Shown here: in pieces, positions 16,669-24,570 of the stretch | How the letters are laid out: each line of letters starts with the position of its first letter | Position numbering within the stretch: position 1 is the first letter of the stretch | From: a virus | DNA length: 43,744 bases | Direction: 5' to 3' (one strand) | Virus record (IMG/VR): IMGVR_UViG_3300044684_000342 | Coordinates: 1-43,744 of that record | The notes under the pieces: generated by a model | Seen by the model: only the letters and a program-made list of their open reading frames with translations | What the model was told of the DNA's origin: nothing | The model's database searches: none | Program-made: the position numbers and the translations under genes

Positions 16669-16902
16669 ATGACAATAGCCGAACAAATTGCCAAAATAGA
16701 AGCCGAGATACAAGTTTGCGATAATAATATGCAGCGCATACTAAGGATGGAGGGCTGTGCAATACCGGAACAGCTTACTGGCTCGTATAAAAAAGAATAC
16801 GAAACAGAATTCGGCACCAGAGCAGTACTTCAGAATTATATAACGCGCATAGAATGCATATGTAACAGTGCATTGCGTTACGTGGACGTAAACTTATCAT
16901 AA
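16669..16902 (+). CDS. Small helical protein in a reverse-oriented island
   Basis: A 77-residue protein starting MTIAEQIAKIEAEIQVCDNN, mostly helical with four cysteines and a basic-acidic middle (SYKKEYETEF). It is transcribed rightwards against the late genes around it and starts 19 bases after the -7 box of its own promoter, which fixes the ATG at 16669 over an upstream one at 16648 inside the promoter leader. A hairpin at 16947-16971 follows. Function is unknown; such insertions in late operons are often morons or regulatory genes. Confidence 0.8.
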   Translation: MTIAEQIAKIEAEIQVCDNNMQRILRMEGCAIPEQLTGSYKKEYETEFGTRAVLQNYITRIECICNSALRYVDVNLS

Positions 16903-16946
16903 TCTAAAAGGGACGGTTCGATCAGATCATCACAAGAACCAAATAG

Positions 16947-16971
16947 AAGGCCCGGTATCGCCCCGGGCCTT
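16947..16971 (+). terminator. GC-rich hairpin, probable terminator between the island genes
   Basis: AAGGCCCGG (16947-16955) pairs perfectly with CCGGGCCTT (16963-16971) around a seven-base loop, followed on the plus strand by ATTTAACTGTT, a weak U-tract. It lies between the plus-strand genes at 16669 and 17002 and probably terminates or attenuates transcription of the first one. Confidence 0.65.
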
Positions 16972-17001
16972 ATTTAACTGTTAAAACCAAACAATAATAT
17001 A

Positions 17002-17313
17002 ATGGCTTACGATTTAAAACTTACCGCCAAACAGCGCGTAGACTTTTACATGGAGGCGCTACAGTGTTTTAAGACACGTTCCGAAGGCCCCTACGTTTGT
17101 AATGTATTAAAATGTCTATGCAGGGATATGTATCCTGAATTAATTCGATACCCGGCGTTTGAGGGGTATGCTAACGAATTTTGTGAATTAAATTTCCCCG
17201 AATTTTATGAGCAGCTTAATGGAGAGTACTCATGGCCCGAGACAGAGGCAGGTAACTTAAAGCGAGTGGCCGCATTGGAGGCTGCAATTGCATTGGCTAA
17301 TAAGAATGCTTAG
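17002..17313 (+). CDS. Acidic protein of unknown function in the reverse island
   Basis: A 103-residue protein starting MAYDLKLTAKQRVDFYMEAL, helical, with four cysteines in the first half and aromatic-rich motifs (RYPAFEGYANEFCELNFPEF). It is preceded by an A-rich leader (AAACAATAATATA) typical of genes in this genome. Its 3' end overlaps the 3' end of the convergent ribbon-helix-helix gene by 17 bases. No promoter of its own is visible, so it may depend on read-through from the promoter at 16619. Function unknown. Confidence 0.75.
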   Translation: MAYDLKLTAKQRVDFYMEALQCFKTRSEGPYVCNVLKCLCRDMYPELIRYPAFEGYANEFCELNFPEFYEQLNGEYSWPETEAGNLKRVAALEAAIALANKNA

Positions 17314-17491
17314 ACTGAGTTGCCGGCTGCTGCCGCCGCTGGTAGTATTCTTTAAGGGCCTCCGCCACAATACTCGACTGGCTGGCCCCGGTTGCATCCG
17401 CCTGCGATATTACTTTCTCTTTTATCGCGGGCGGTACGGTAACCTTTATTCTGTTATCATAAGAGTATTTTCCTACTGTTTCCTTCGCCAT
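17297..17491 (-). CDS. Ribbon-helix-helix (CopG/Arc-type) DNA-binding protein
   Basis: A 64-residue protein starting MAKETVGKYSYDNRIKVTVP. The core NRIKVTVPP (beta strand) followed by IKEKVISQADATGASQSSIV and AEALKEYYQRR (two helices) is the ribbon-helix-helix pattern of small repressors that bind short inverted or direct repeats as dimers. ATG at 17491 overlaps the stop of the preceding fibre-like gene in TAATG, showing coupled translation with late tail genes; longer ORF versions start inside that gene. Because it is the only clear small DNA-binding regulator in the genome, it is a candidate ligand for the 19-bp repeat in the seven promoters. That link is inference. Confidence 0.78.
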   Translation of the reverse strand: MAKETVGKYSYDNRIKVTVPPAIKEKVISQADATGASQSSIVAEALKEYYQRRQQPATQSKHSY

Positions 17492-18357
17492 TAGGGTGCT
17501 ATTAAAAGGTATTTTATTGCCAAAAATTGTGTATTCCCTGCCGCTGTAGTGCTTATTGCAAAGTAAAAACCGGCATTGTCGTACGCTCCTATCTGCAACG
17601 TACACATAAAGTTATCATTGAATCCGCCCCAATCGCTGTGCCCGCTGTTACCTATGGTGCCATAAGGCAGCCAGTTGGCATCCGGCAGCGCGGCCGGGAA
17701 GTTGTATCGGTATGCCGATAAACCATTGGTACTACCTGCCAGCAGTATACAGTTAGGGTCTGCCGGCGTAGTGTTAAGGTCACCTATATATATGTATCCG
17801 CTTTTTACCACTTTATTAACGCTGGCCTGCGTATTAGTGATAGTTAGGTTGGGATAGGTGCCGGTAATGCTGATATTTGTACCGTTGATGAGGTTTACCT
17901 GTGGTATATTGGTATTAACACGCTGGCAATCATTGTAATTTGATATACCGCTACCCCCCAGCGCCGCATTGCACACCACTTTGCGTATCTGGTGTATGTT
18001 GCGTGTAATTCCATCGGTAAACTGAACGCCGTCTGCATTAGTGCCGCTGAAAAACGTGGTGCCAATGGTAAGTACTGCGGTTTGCGTGGCACCAGCGGTA
18101 AACGTTGCGCCATCAAATAGAAACACCTCGCCGTTATAAAAACAACTACCGGCGCTAATGGCAAAATTTGAACCGCTGCCGCTGTTTACCATGCCCTGCA
18201 ATATGTAAACTACCGCCGGGTTGTAGCCACTGCCTATCCATCCCTTTATAGCTTCCGCAATTGCTTCCGTGTAAGCGTTCTGGATATGGATAAGGCTGCC
18301 AGATTTAAGCGGCATGCCCACGGCGTTACTTACTGCTGAGACGTCTAATGTACGCAT
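17491..18357 (-). CDS. Tail fibre-like or baseplate-attached protein
   Basis: A 288-residue protein. The N-terminal part (residues about 1-60) is helical with AYTEAIAEAIKGWIGSGYNP. The rest is beta-rich with glycine, asparagine and threonine repeats (NLINGTNISITGTYPNLTIT, a motif frequent in Bacteroidota phage fibres), and the C-terminus is a small beta domain (FYFAISTTAAGNTQ). It follows the gp48-like baseplate gene and is probably attached to the baseplate, perhaps as a short fibre or its connector. No catalytic motif is seen. Confidence 0.72.
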   Translation of the reverse strand: MRTLDVSAVSNAVGMPLKSGSLIHIQNAYTEAIAEAIKGWIGSGYNPAVVYILQGMVNSGSGSNFAISAGSCFYNGEVFLFDGATFTAGATQTAVLTIGTTFFSGTNADGVQFTDGITRNIHQIRKVVCNAALGGSGISNYNDCQRVNTNIPQVNLINGTNISITGTYPNLTITNTQASVNKVVKSGYIYIGDLNTTPADPNCILLAGSTNGLSAYRYNFPAALPDANWLPYGTIGNSGHSDWGGFNDNFMCTLQIGAYDNAGFYFAISTTAAGNTQFLAIKYLLIAP

Positions 18358-18362
18358 CTGTA

Positions 18363-19037
18363 TTAGTAGGTTTGAACTTGATAAATTATGCCGGCAACTA
18401 TATACCGGTCTGCAAAATTGCGAACTATCTTCTCCCTGTTAGCCGCCACAGTATCCAGTGCGTTGTACACTGCCAGCGGAATCCATATAGTTAGATTGAA
18501 ATAATCGCTAAAGGTATAGGCATTTATAACAACCTCCGTGCTATTATTGGCATATACCGTACTGCTTTGCGCCTCCGTCCACCCAACTATAAAAGGTTTT
18601 GCCGGCTTTGCATTGGCCTGTAAGTAAATATCGCTCACGTTAGGCGGCTGCCTGAAAACGGTGCCAAAATACTTATTAAGCGCATACGTCAAAATTAACA
18701 CATTGCCGTTATATAACACGCGCTCGAATACGCCGATGAAATTATCCTGCACCCGTACCCAATACGCATCATTTGGCGGTGTATGGCCTAAATTGCCATC
18801 AACTATACTTTCATATACAGATGCCTTATACAATACCCGGTCACCCGAGTTGTACGTGGTACTGATTAAAAACGGTGCCGCAGTACTGCCGGCCCGGTAG
18901 TCACCCAGCCATAGGTCACGCAGGTATTGCAAAGGCTTGAAGAGAGCTGCTACCCATGAACGCATGTACGTTCCCCGTTTATCGGGCGGCAGTAATTGAT
19001 TTCCGACGTTGGTATAGTTGATGTCGTATATGCTCAT
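18363..19037 (-). CDS. Baseplate protein with carbohydrate-binding-like module
   Basis: A 224-residue protein starting MSIYDINYTNVGNQLLPPDK, followed by RGTYMRSWVAALFKPLQYLR, a helical docking region. Residues about 60-95 carry the pattern YNSGDRVLYKASVYES...PPNDAYWVRV, typical of CBM5/12-like modules seen in tail and baseplate proteins. A C-terminal helical part follows. The place after baseplate J suggests a Mu gp48-like role connecting the baseplate with fibres. Function inferred. Confidence 0.7.
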   Translation of the reverse strand: MSIYDINYTNVGNQLLPPDKRGTYMRSWVAALFKPLQYLRDLWLGDYRAGSTAAPFLISTTYNSGDRVLYKASVYESIVDGNLGHTPPNDAYWVRVQDNFIGVFERVLYNGNVLILTYALNKYFGTVFRQPPNVSDIYLQANAKPAKPFIVGWTEAQSSTVYANNSTEVVINAYTFSDYFNLTIWIPLAVYNALDTVAANREKIVRNFADRYIVAGIIYQVQTY

Positions 19038-19267
19038 TTCTTACGCCTTTTTTTTGGTGGCGTTAAATTGCTCGGGTACTTACCCTTGCTGCTTTTGTTT
19101 ACTTGCCGGCCGCGCATTATCTGCCCAGCCGTTGCATGGTTTTCTGCCAAATCAGGCCCCGGGCGCATTGGCTGCGAATATTTATCGAGCGCCCTGTTCA
19201 GTGTGCCCGCTTCCCCCTCGTATGCCTTTGCCAGTGCTTCCAAGCTGGCCGGTGTTAGTTTGTTCAT
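19034..19267 (-). CDS. Small basic protein in the baseplate block
   Basis: A 77-residue protein starting MNKLTPASLEALAKAYEGEA with a very basic C-terminus (PPKKRRKK). It overlaps the following baseplate gene by four bases (ATGA), which supports it. Its first 86 bases overlap, in another frame, the end of the 66-residue ORF at 19182-19382. Two stop codons in its own frame lie immediately upstream of the ATG. Function unknown. Confidence 0.6.
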   Translation of the reverse strand: MNKLTPASLEALAKAYEGEAGTLNRALDKYSQPMRPGPDLAENHATAGQIMRGRQVNKSSKGKYPSNLTPPKKRRKK

Positions 19268-19382
19268 GCGTTATTATGGTTTTAAATTGCTGGTATGTCT
19301 CCCAACTCATGCAATACTTCGGCTGCTGCCGTGTCTTTTGCATCTGCTGGGCCATCCATTTAGAGATTTCGTCTATGGTCAT
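19182..19382 (-). CDS. Small protein overlapping its downstream neighbour
   Basis: A 66-residue ORF starting MTIDEISKWMAQQMQKTRQQ. Its ATG overlaps the stop of the baseplate J gene, which supports real translation. The N-terminal 40 residues look like a folded helical unit with aromatic residues; the C-terminal part (GSTGKGIRGGSGHTEQGAR) overlaps the next gene in a different frame and is low in complexity, so the true protein may be mainly the first half. Function unknown. Confidence 0.55.
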   Translation of the reverse strand: MTIDEISKWMAQQMQKTRQQPKYCMSWETYQQFKTIITHEQTNTGQLGSTGKGIRGGSGHTEQGAR

Positions 19383-20227
19383 TACTGTGGTATGAATGTC
19401 AAGCTATCAGCCAGTGTTGCGCCTACCGTATCCTCGCTTATCGCGTAACCGGCCAGCGTAGGCCAGTACCTGCTCGCTAATGTGTTGCCTGTAACCAATG
19501 CCGTACCGCTACCGTATGGCGTAGCTGCTGCACGCGCAACAACGTTATGAAAAACCACGTCCTCTACGCCGGCTACCGCTTTCATAGCCAGCTCCAAATC
19601 GCTTACCTTGATACGCCCATTAAACGGTATGCCGGAAATGTAGGCATTAATAGCCGCAATCACATCTGCCTGTATAACGCTACTGTATAAACCCACATAG
19701 TATATATCGGCCTGCACATAAAGCCGGTCTGCATCCAATGAGACACAGTTATAAGATACACCAGCTACGGCAGCCACGTTGATATAACTTTGCAGGGCTG
19801 CCAATTCCGGGCCACTCAGGGCCTGCGGCGGGTCACCTTTAGCCACTTTAATGGTTACAATATTGTTAACATCCGTGGTAACGCTGCACCGCGTAATTAT
19901 ACGCAGTGTTGGGTCTACTATTGGGTATACTACGGCAAAATTTATAAGCTGGGCAACCTGTGGCGTGGTGGCGCTATACTGAAAGTTAAATACCTGTGCC
20001 TGAATCCATGTCGGCGTACCCGGTGCCGCAATTGCTACCAGCCCTTCTATGATGGCCGTCATTACATCAATTGCCTGCTCCAGCAAGTTAACGGCTACAG
20101 CAGTAATAAACGTCCATAAGCGCCATATAGCTCGCTTGCTGGTGCTTGTAAGTTTGGTACTCAGCACCGGGTCTGCGGCCACTGCGTCCGTTATCTGTTT
20201 CTGTATCGTTGCTATGCTGCGCGCCAT
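19382..20227 (-). CDS. Baseplate J / Mu gp47-like wedge protein
   Basis: A 281-residue protein. The N-terminus (MARSIATIQKQITDAVAADP) with IWRLWTFITAVAVNLLEQA, the central VAKGDPPQALSGPELAALQS and the C-terminal AAINAYISGIPFNGRIKVSD part, followed by AMKAVAGVEDV, are characteristic of baseplate J-like proteins, which form the wedge dimers surrounding the hub. It follows the tail terminator and small tail genes; in this genome it is separated from the hub genes by the head genes, an unusual rearrangement compared with Mu. Confidence 0.83.
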   Translation of the reverse strand: MARSIATIQKQITDAVAADPVLSTKLTSTSKRAIWRLWTFITAVAVNLLEQAIDVMTAIIEGLVAIAAPGTPTWIQAQVFNFQYSATTPQVAQLINFAVVYPIVDPTLRIITRCSVTTDVNNIVTIKVAKGDPPQALSGPELAALQSYINVAAVAGVSYNCVSLDADRLYVQADIYYVGLYSSVIQADVIAAINAYISGIPFNGRIKVSDLELAMKAVAGVEDVVFHNVVARAAATPYGSGTALVTGNTLASRYWPTLAGYAISEDTVGATLADSLTFIPQ

Positions 20228-20230
20228 GTA

Positions 20231-20755
20231 TTAAGGTTGCGGTATGATGTAATTTTTTGGATCGCCAAACGTTGCATTTATAACCGGCGTAGGGTTCGTC
20301 GTGCTAATATACTGCTTTGCTCCTTTATCATCTATAAAGTGACTGATAAAATCTATTGTGTACTCGTAGATATTATCATGATCGAAACTTTGCTGCTCCT
20401 GCAACTTCATCATAGCGCTGCATGCAGTGGGTTCAAACAGCATCAGCGCAGCTATAACCTTATCCCGCAAATCAAATATTAACAAATCCTGTTCAAAGTT
20501 GCCGGCCTGATCGTCGTAGAATTCATGCACCAAATGCACGCGGAAGGCCAAATCTGCTGCGCTTACGCCGCCCTCCAGTTGCCCCCACTCTACATCGTTC
20601 AGCACCTCCACGAATGCGGCTGGTTTGGCGTAATTGGGGTATTTGCCCTCAATCTCCATCGTTATCTGATTATTGAACACGCGCACCGTTTGCAGGTCGG
20701 TTATGGTTTTTAACTGCGCGAGTACATCTTGTATAGGTTGTTTAATTCCTGCCAT
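20231..20755 (-). CDS. Tail terminator-like protein (gpU/gp37-like)
   Basis: A 174-residue protein with helix-strand pattern: an N-terminal helix (PIQDVLAQLKTI), strands (TVRVFNNQITM, AAFVEVLNDVEWG) and a C-terminal strand pair after LRDKVIAALMLFEP. Size and order (after the virion morphogenesis gene and before baseplate J) fit the tail terminator that caps the tube and joins it to the head. Pattern support is moderate. Confidence 0.65.
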   Translation of the reverse strand: MAGIKQPIQDVLAQLKTITDLQTVRVFNNQITMEIEGKYPNYAKPAAFVEVLNDVEWGQLEGGVSAADLAFRVHLVHEFYDDQAGNFEQDLLIFDLRDKVIAALMLFEPTACSAMMKLQEQQSFDHDNIYEYTIDFISHFIDDKGAKQYISTTNPTPVINATFGDPKNYIIPQP

Positions 20756-21053
20756 GTGCTGCCAGTATGTTATGAACGTTTTCTACGTATTCCAGAACCA
20801 TTGTATCTATCTGGCCCCGGCCGCCTTTCAATACTTTTACGCCCTCAAAGGTTAAGTTTTCCTGCTCCTCCGGCGTTACTTCCTGATTGCGCATTACCTC
20901 GACGCCCTTAACAAAGGACATAAAAGCGGTTGGCTTAAGGCGTACTGCCGCTAATGGTTTACAGGAGTATTTCTGCGCCCAGCCTACTGCCTGCGCTACT
21001 AAATCTATCGCAACGTTAAACGTGCGGTTATAATTTGAATGATCTGTCGGCAT
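20742..21053 (-). CDS. Conserved small protein of the neck region
   Basis: A 103-residue mixed helix-strand protein starting MPTDHSNYNRTFNVAIDLVA. It overlaps the virion morphogenesis gene by 26 bases and the terminator-like gene by 14, placing it firmly in the head-tail joining operon. It may be a neck or tail completion factor; no family is recognised. Confidence 0.7.
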   Translation of the reverse strand: MPTDHSNYNRTFNVAIDLVAQAVGWAQKYSCKPLAAVRLKPTAFMSFVKGVEVMRNQEVTPEEQENLTFEGVKVLKGGRGQIDTMVLEYVENVHNILAAHGRN

Positions 21054-21486
21054 ATTTTTTGATGATTTCTATGTTCTTTGCACGCATTGCGTTGCTTTCG
21101 CCCATGTACTGCCGCCGGGGCATTGGCGCACCATTGCGCATCTTAAGGCCCTCGTTATGTATAGCAGCGTATGGCAGGCGTACGCGGAACGTTACTTTAC
21201 TTGGTGTTATAAGTTCGAGTGATGCGTTTACAGCCCGGCGCAATGTGCCTTTGCCTACCAATATGGTGCGTGTGCGCCTGCGCAGGCCCTTATTCTTTGG
21301 GTACTCATACTCCTTTGTACCCTTTATGCGCCGGTTTACCTCGGGCCACTTCTTTCCATCCCATGACTCAGATTTGAACGATTGCAGAAAATATTTTTTG
21401 TTAGCCATAGCCAGCTCGCGCATTGCCAGCAGGTTGTTGCTTTTAAACTGTTTTGCAATCAGGTCAAATTTAAACTTATTCGGCAC
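21028..21486 (-). CDS. Virion morphogenesis / tail completion protein (Mu gpG-like)
   Basis: A 152-residue basic protein. The motifs SWDGKKWPEVNRR, TILVGKGTLRRAVNAS and YAAIHNEGLKMRNGAPMPRR followed by YMGES match the phage virion morphogenesis family (Mu gpG, P2 gpS), which closes the tail end for head attachment. It starts with GTG at 21486, four bases after the stop of the MuF-like gene; the next in-frame ATG is 21 codons later and would remove part of the domain. Confidence 0.8.
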   Translation of the reverse strand: MPNKFKFDLIAKQFKSNNLLAMRELAMANKKYFLQSFKSESWDGKKWPEVNRRIKGTKEYEYPKNKGLRRRTRTILVGKGTLRRAVNASLELITPSKVTFRVRLPYAAIHNEGLKMRNGAPMPRRQYMGESNAMRAKNIEIIKKYADRSFKL

Positions 21487-21490
21487 ATGG

Positions 21491-22216
21491 TTATTTTATA
21501 GGTAATCCGAAATTCTCTTTGGCAAACTTACGATCTCCCTTTGGTACGTCAAAATATGGGTGATCTTTATTAAACAATTGCTTAGTTATGCCGGCATTTG
21601 TAAGGAATACCGGGGACATTAGTTTCTCGCTGTCTCCTACCACCTGCATAAGCCTGCCCTTCTCTGTTAACTCGGCGCTGCCCTGCGTCTCCTGCGTTAC
21701 AATGCAGTAGCAGTTGTAGTGGTTGCACGGGTATATCTTGCGCCATATTGGGCTGTTAACCGGCGCTACAATACCATCCAGCGGCCGGCATATCTGGCAG
21801 GCATCGCCAATGGTGCTGTATTTCAGCAGCGGGAACAGGTCACTATCCTCTGTTATTATTTGCCACTGCTTTGCCTGCAATGTCTGCTGCACAGCCGTAT
21901 TATCCTCCGCATCAGCCCAACCCTCGTACTTATTATAGATGGCGTTGCCAATGGGTTCGAAGTCCTTGAAATTCTTTACACCCTGTGCAGCGGTTTGCAA
22001 ATCTCGAACAAGGTTATAAGTCTTTGCACCAGCAAATGCCTGTGCATTTAGCTTAAGCGACTCGGCCAGATCGGCAAATGCCTTATCTGCTCCAATGCCT
22101 TTATCTACCGCAGCCATAAGATCAGCGCTTACGCCACGGTAGTATGTAACGGGTAGTTTTTTGGTGGTGTATTTACCACGGAAAACACCCATAATTAAAT
22201 CGTTATTTGACGCCAT
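21491..22216 (-). CDS. MuF-like minor head protein
   Basis: A 241-residue protein from ATG 22216 (an ATG at 22234 would add six residues). The C-terminal domain has the MuF signature: ACQICRPLDG...PIWRKIYPCNHYNCYCI, with conserved Cys and His residues that probably bind a metal ion. MuF proteins are minor head components made next to the portal and are ejected or help assembly. It overlaps the portal gene end; a GGAGGG sequence five bases before the ATG supports the shorter start, though it also codes for portal residues. Confidence 0.83.
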   Translation of the reverse strand: MASNNDLIMGVFRGKYTTKKLPVTYYRGVSADLMAAVDKGIGADKAFADLAESLKLNAQAFAGAKTYNLVRDLQTAAQGVKNFKDFEPIGNAIYNKYEGWADAEDNTAVQQTLQAKQWQIITEDSDLFPLLKYSTIGDACQICRPLDGIVAPVNSPIWRKIYPCNHYNCYCIVTQETQGSAELTEKGRLMQVVGDSEKLMSPVFLTNAGITKQLFNKDHPYFDVPKGDRKFAKENFGLPIK

Positions 22217-23597
22217 ATAGGCCCTCCATAGCATTTTTTAACTTGGCTGGGTTACCCGGTTCCGGCATAGTTGGTTCCGGCGCGTCCGTGGTTGGTATGC
22301 CTGTACGTTCTTCAAAGTATGCGGCATCCATCTTTAGCCCGGCGTTCTTCATTGTTAATGCAATCTGCGCAGTGGCCTGATTGCTTTCGTCTTGCCGCCT
22401 GCGGAACTCCTCCATTTCATCGTCATTCTTAAGCCGGTAGCTGTAGCCCTCTGGTATGCGGCTTATACCTAAATCACGCACCCGGGGCAGTATCTCCTTG
22501 TTAACTATGGGCGTAATAAATCGGCCGTCCTTGCTTTGCTTATCCCGTAGGGCCTGCGCCGTTGGGTTGTCCTCGCCGCTGCCGGCACCTAATTTCCCCG
22601 GAACGCTGTCCATTGCATCCGCGTGTCCGAGTACAATTTTAGAAACTGTTTTCTGGCATCGTTGCTCAAGGTTGTCATAACCTTGCCATCCTGTACCCCC
22701 GAGGGCAGTTTCCAAGAACTCAATTTCGTCCAGTGGATCAATAATCGCATACCCCGAAGACCCCATGTTACGCACTGCTGCCTCGAGCTCGGCGCGTTCC
22801 GATTCGGTTGTTTTAGTTGTCTTACCAACACGGTACGGCTGCGAGTAAAGTTCAACGAAATCACCATTATAGCCCAATACATTGCGTAGGAAAATCTCAT
22901 ATAGCGCTATTTTATAAAACAGCCCGTAGCCGCATTTGCTGGTGCCGTTCTCTGATTTAGTTTTAACGTAAATATGCCACGGCTTTGTATCCGGGTCGTC
23001 CCAGCGTTTGCCGGTAAGCGAGTATATCAGGGTGCTCACTAATTCCCTGTCCGGGCTAACGTTCCACCTGCGCACCAGCTCCACATCCTTTAACTGGCCG
23101 CCCTCTACATCGCCCAAACTTATAAGGCTGTAGCCGAAGAATATGGCATCAAGGGCGTACTCTATGGCATCCATAAACCATGCGTACTCCTCGAATTCAG
23201 CGGTAAGGTCTTCGCTGGGCACCCATTTACTTCCCTGTTTTTTACCTATCTCGAAACCGCGCAGCAGGGTTAAGTCCTTCCTTCTTTCCATCACACTGTA
23301 CACATGGCCGTTAAGTATTGTATCAATATACATGCGCTGCATACGTACCCGGTGCGGGTAGTATGCAAACTCGGCCTCGGTAATTGCTCTGCGCCATTCA
23401 CCTATATCCACCTTTATGCGGTCAAGCTGAACGGGCGTAAGGTAATTACTCAGATTGCGTTTAATGCCATCGGTCGATTTATCCTGCCCGGTGGCTAAAC
23501 TTACCTTCCCATCCGGATTTCGGTCGGTTGCAACTGATTTGATGTCAGATTGAGTTGCAAAGAAGTAGGAACGTATTGCTGATAACCCGGTTTTCAT
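22203..23597 (-). CDS. Portal protein (Mu gp29 / DUF935 family)
   Basis: A 464-residue protein matching the DUF935 portal family: LTPVQLDRIKVDIGEWRRAI near residue 53, GHVYSVMERRKDLTLLRGFE (96-115), FGYSLISLGDVEGGQLKDVE, GYNGDFVELYSQPYRVGK and the C-terminal QATAQIALTMKNAG helix. It forms the dodecameric channel at the head vertex and docks the terminase during packaging. The order terminase, neck, portal, MuF is close to Mu. Length is normal. Confidence 0.88.
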   Translation of the reverse strand: MKTGLSAIRSYFFATQSDIKSVATDRNPDGKVSLATGQDKSTDGIKRNLSNYLTPVQLDRIKVDIGEWRRAITEAEFAYYPHRVRMQRMYIDTILNGHVYSVMERRKDLTLLRGFEIGKKQGSKWVPSEDLTAEFEEYAWFMDAIEYALDAIFFGYSLISLGDVEGGQLKDVELVRRWNVSPDRELVSTLIYSLTGKRWDDPDTKPWHIYVKTKSENGTSKCGYGLFYKIALYEIFLRNVLGYNGDFVELYSQPYRVGKTTKTTESERAELEAAVRNMGSSGYAIIDPLDEIEFLETALGGTGWQGYDNLEQRCQKTVSKIVLGHADAMDSVPGKLGAGSGEDNPTAQALRDKQSKDGRFITPIVNKEILPRVRDLGISRIPEGYSYRLKNDDEMEEFRRRQDESNQATAQIALTMKNAGLKMDAAYFEERTGIPTTDAPEPTMPEPGNPAKLKNAMEGLYGVK

Positions 23598-23605
23598 ATT
23601 ATCTT

Positions 23606-24514
23606 TTAGTATGTGTTGTTATTTTTAACATTACCGCCATAGCGTACCCGGCCACCAGTACGCGGCTGTATTGGCACCAAGTTTATGGCAGTAGCCTCGC
23701 CGCCCGCAAAGTCTTTGCGCAGCATTACTATGGCATCATCATAATCCTTAACGCGCAGCTCCGGTATATTACGCGGCGCTATGCGGCTGTGTACATAGTA
23801 TAGGGTAAAAGATACTACAGCCCATACAACCAATTGGCTACGGTTATCGCCGGCATTCCAGTAAGTTGTATCGGTTATATCCGTGGTAGGCGGCACAGTA
23901 TAGGTAACACCAGCACCCCAATACTGCATGCCGTTTATAGGATCATCGGGAAAAATATTCCCGAAGGGCACCTGCGCGTATGTGTAGTATTGTATGGCAA
24001 ATTCCTGCGATATATTAATAGATGCAATGTTGCAGGTGTAGACTTTGTTGTTCCAAAATACTTTATCACCAACTTTGTACATGGCTTTGTAGTCGAACTC
24101 CGCCTGTGGCGCTGGTGCTGAGTATATTGCATACTGGTAGCCTATTAATTGCCATTCGGCCGGCGTGAAGGTGCCGGTCGTGGTATTGTTAACAATGGAT
24201 TTGTATACGTTAGGCGTTTTGGCACCAGCAGGCGTATAGGTTACGTAAATGCCAAGTGCGTAGCTCGTAGCGCTTACCCATGCATCTGCATCAATGTACA
24301 CCCGGGTAAATGCGTTATACGTTTTAGTCTTATCCCACTTGTTTGTAGGCGCAAACTCCCGGTTAATAACATACTTCTGCACCAGCAGCGTACTGGCCTT
24401 TTCTACCGCCCTCTGCTCTGCGGTTTGCAGTATTGTTGGGTCGCTGCCTATAACTTGGTTCAAGTTGTCGGCTTGTATGGAGACTTTATAATCGGCTGGA
24501 GTAAGATATCCCAT
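23606..24514 (-). CDS. gp36-like (DUF1320) neck protein with inserted sugar-binding-like modules
   Basis: A 302-residue protein. The N-terminal part (MGYLTPADYKVSIQADNLNQ, AEQRAVEKASTLLVQKY) and C-terminal part (VVWAVVSFTLYYVHSRIAPR, RVKDYDDAIVMLRKDFAGG) are those of Mu gp36-like neck proteins, normally about 140-150 residues. Between them, residues about 58-230, lies an insertion with repeated patterns AWVSATSYALGIYVTY, YKVGDKVFWNNKVYTCN and TTYWNAGDNRS, resembling CBM5/12-type modules. The protein should link portal and tail, and the insertion would be displayed at the neck. Confidence 0.75.
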   Translation of the reverse strand: MGYLTPADYKVSIQADNLNQVIGSDPTILQTAEQRAVEKASTLLVQKYVINREFAPTNKWDKTKTYNAFTRVYIDADAWVSATSYALGIYVTYTPAGAKTPNVYKSIVNNTTTGTFTPAEWQLIGYQYAIYSAPAPQAEFDYKAMYKVGDKVFWNNKVYTCNIASINISQEFAIQYYTYAQVPFGNIFPDDPINGMQYWGAGVTYTVPPTTDITDTTYWNAGDNRSQLVVWAVVSFTLYYVHSRIAPRNIPELRVKDYDDAIVMLRKDFAGGEATAINLVPIQPRTGGRVRYGGNVKNNNTY

Positions 24515-24570
24515 CGTTACAAATCAGTTTAGGTAAAAGTAGCGGTTTATAAAAAAATATCTAAAAATAT

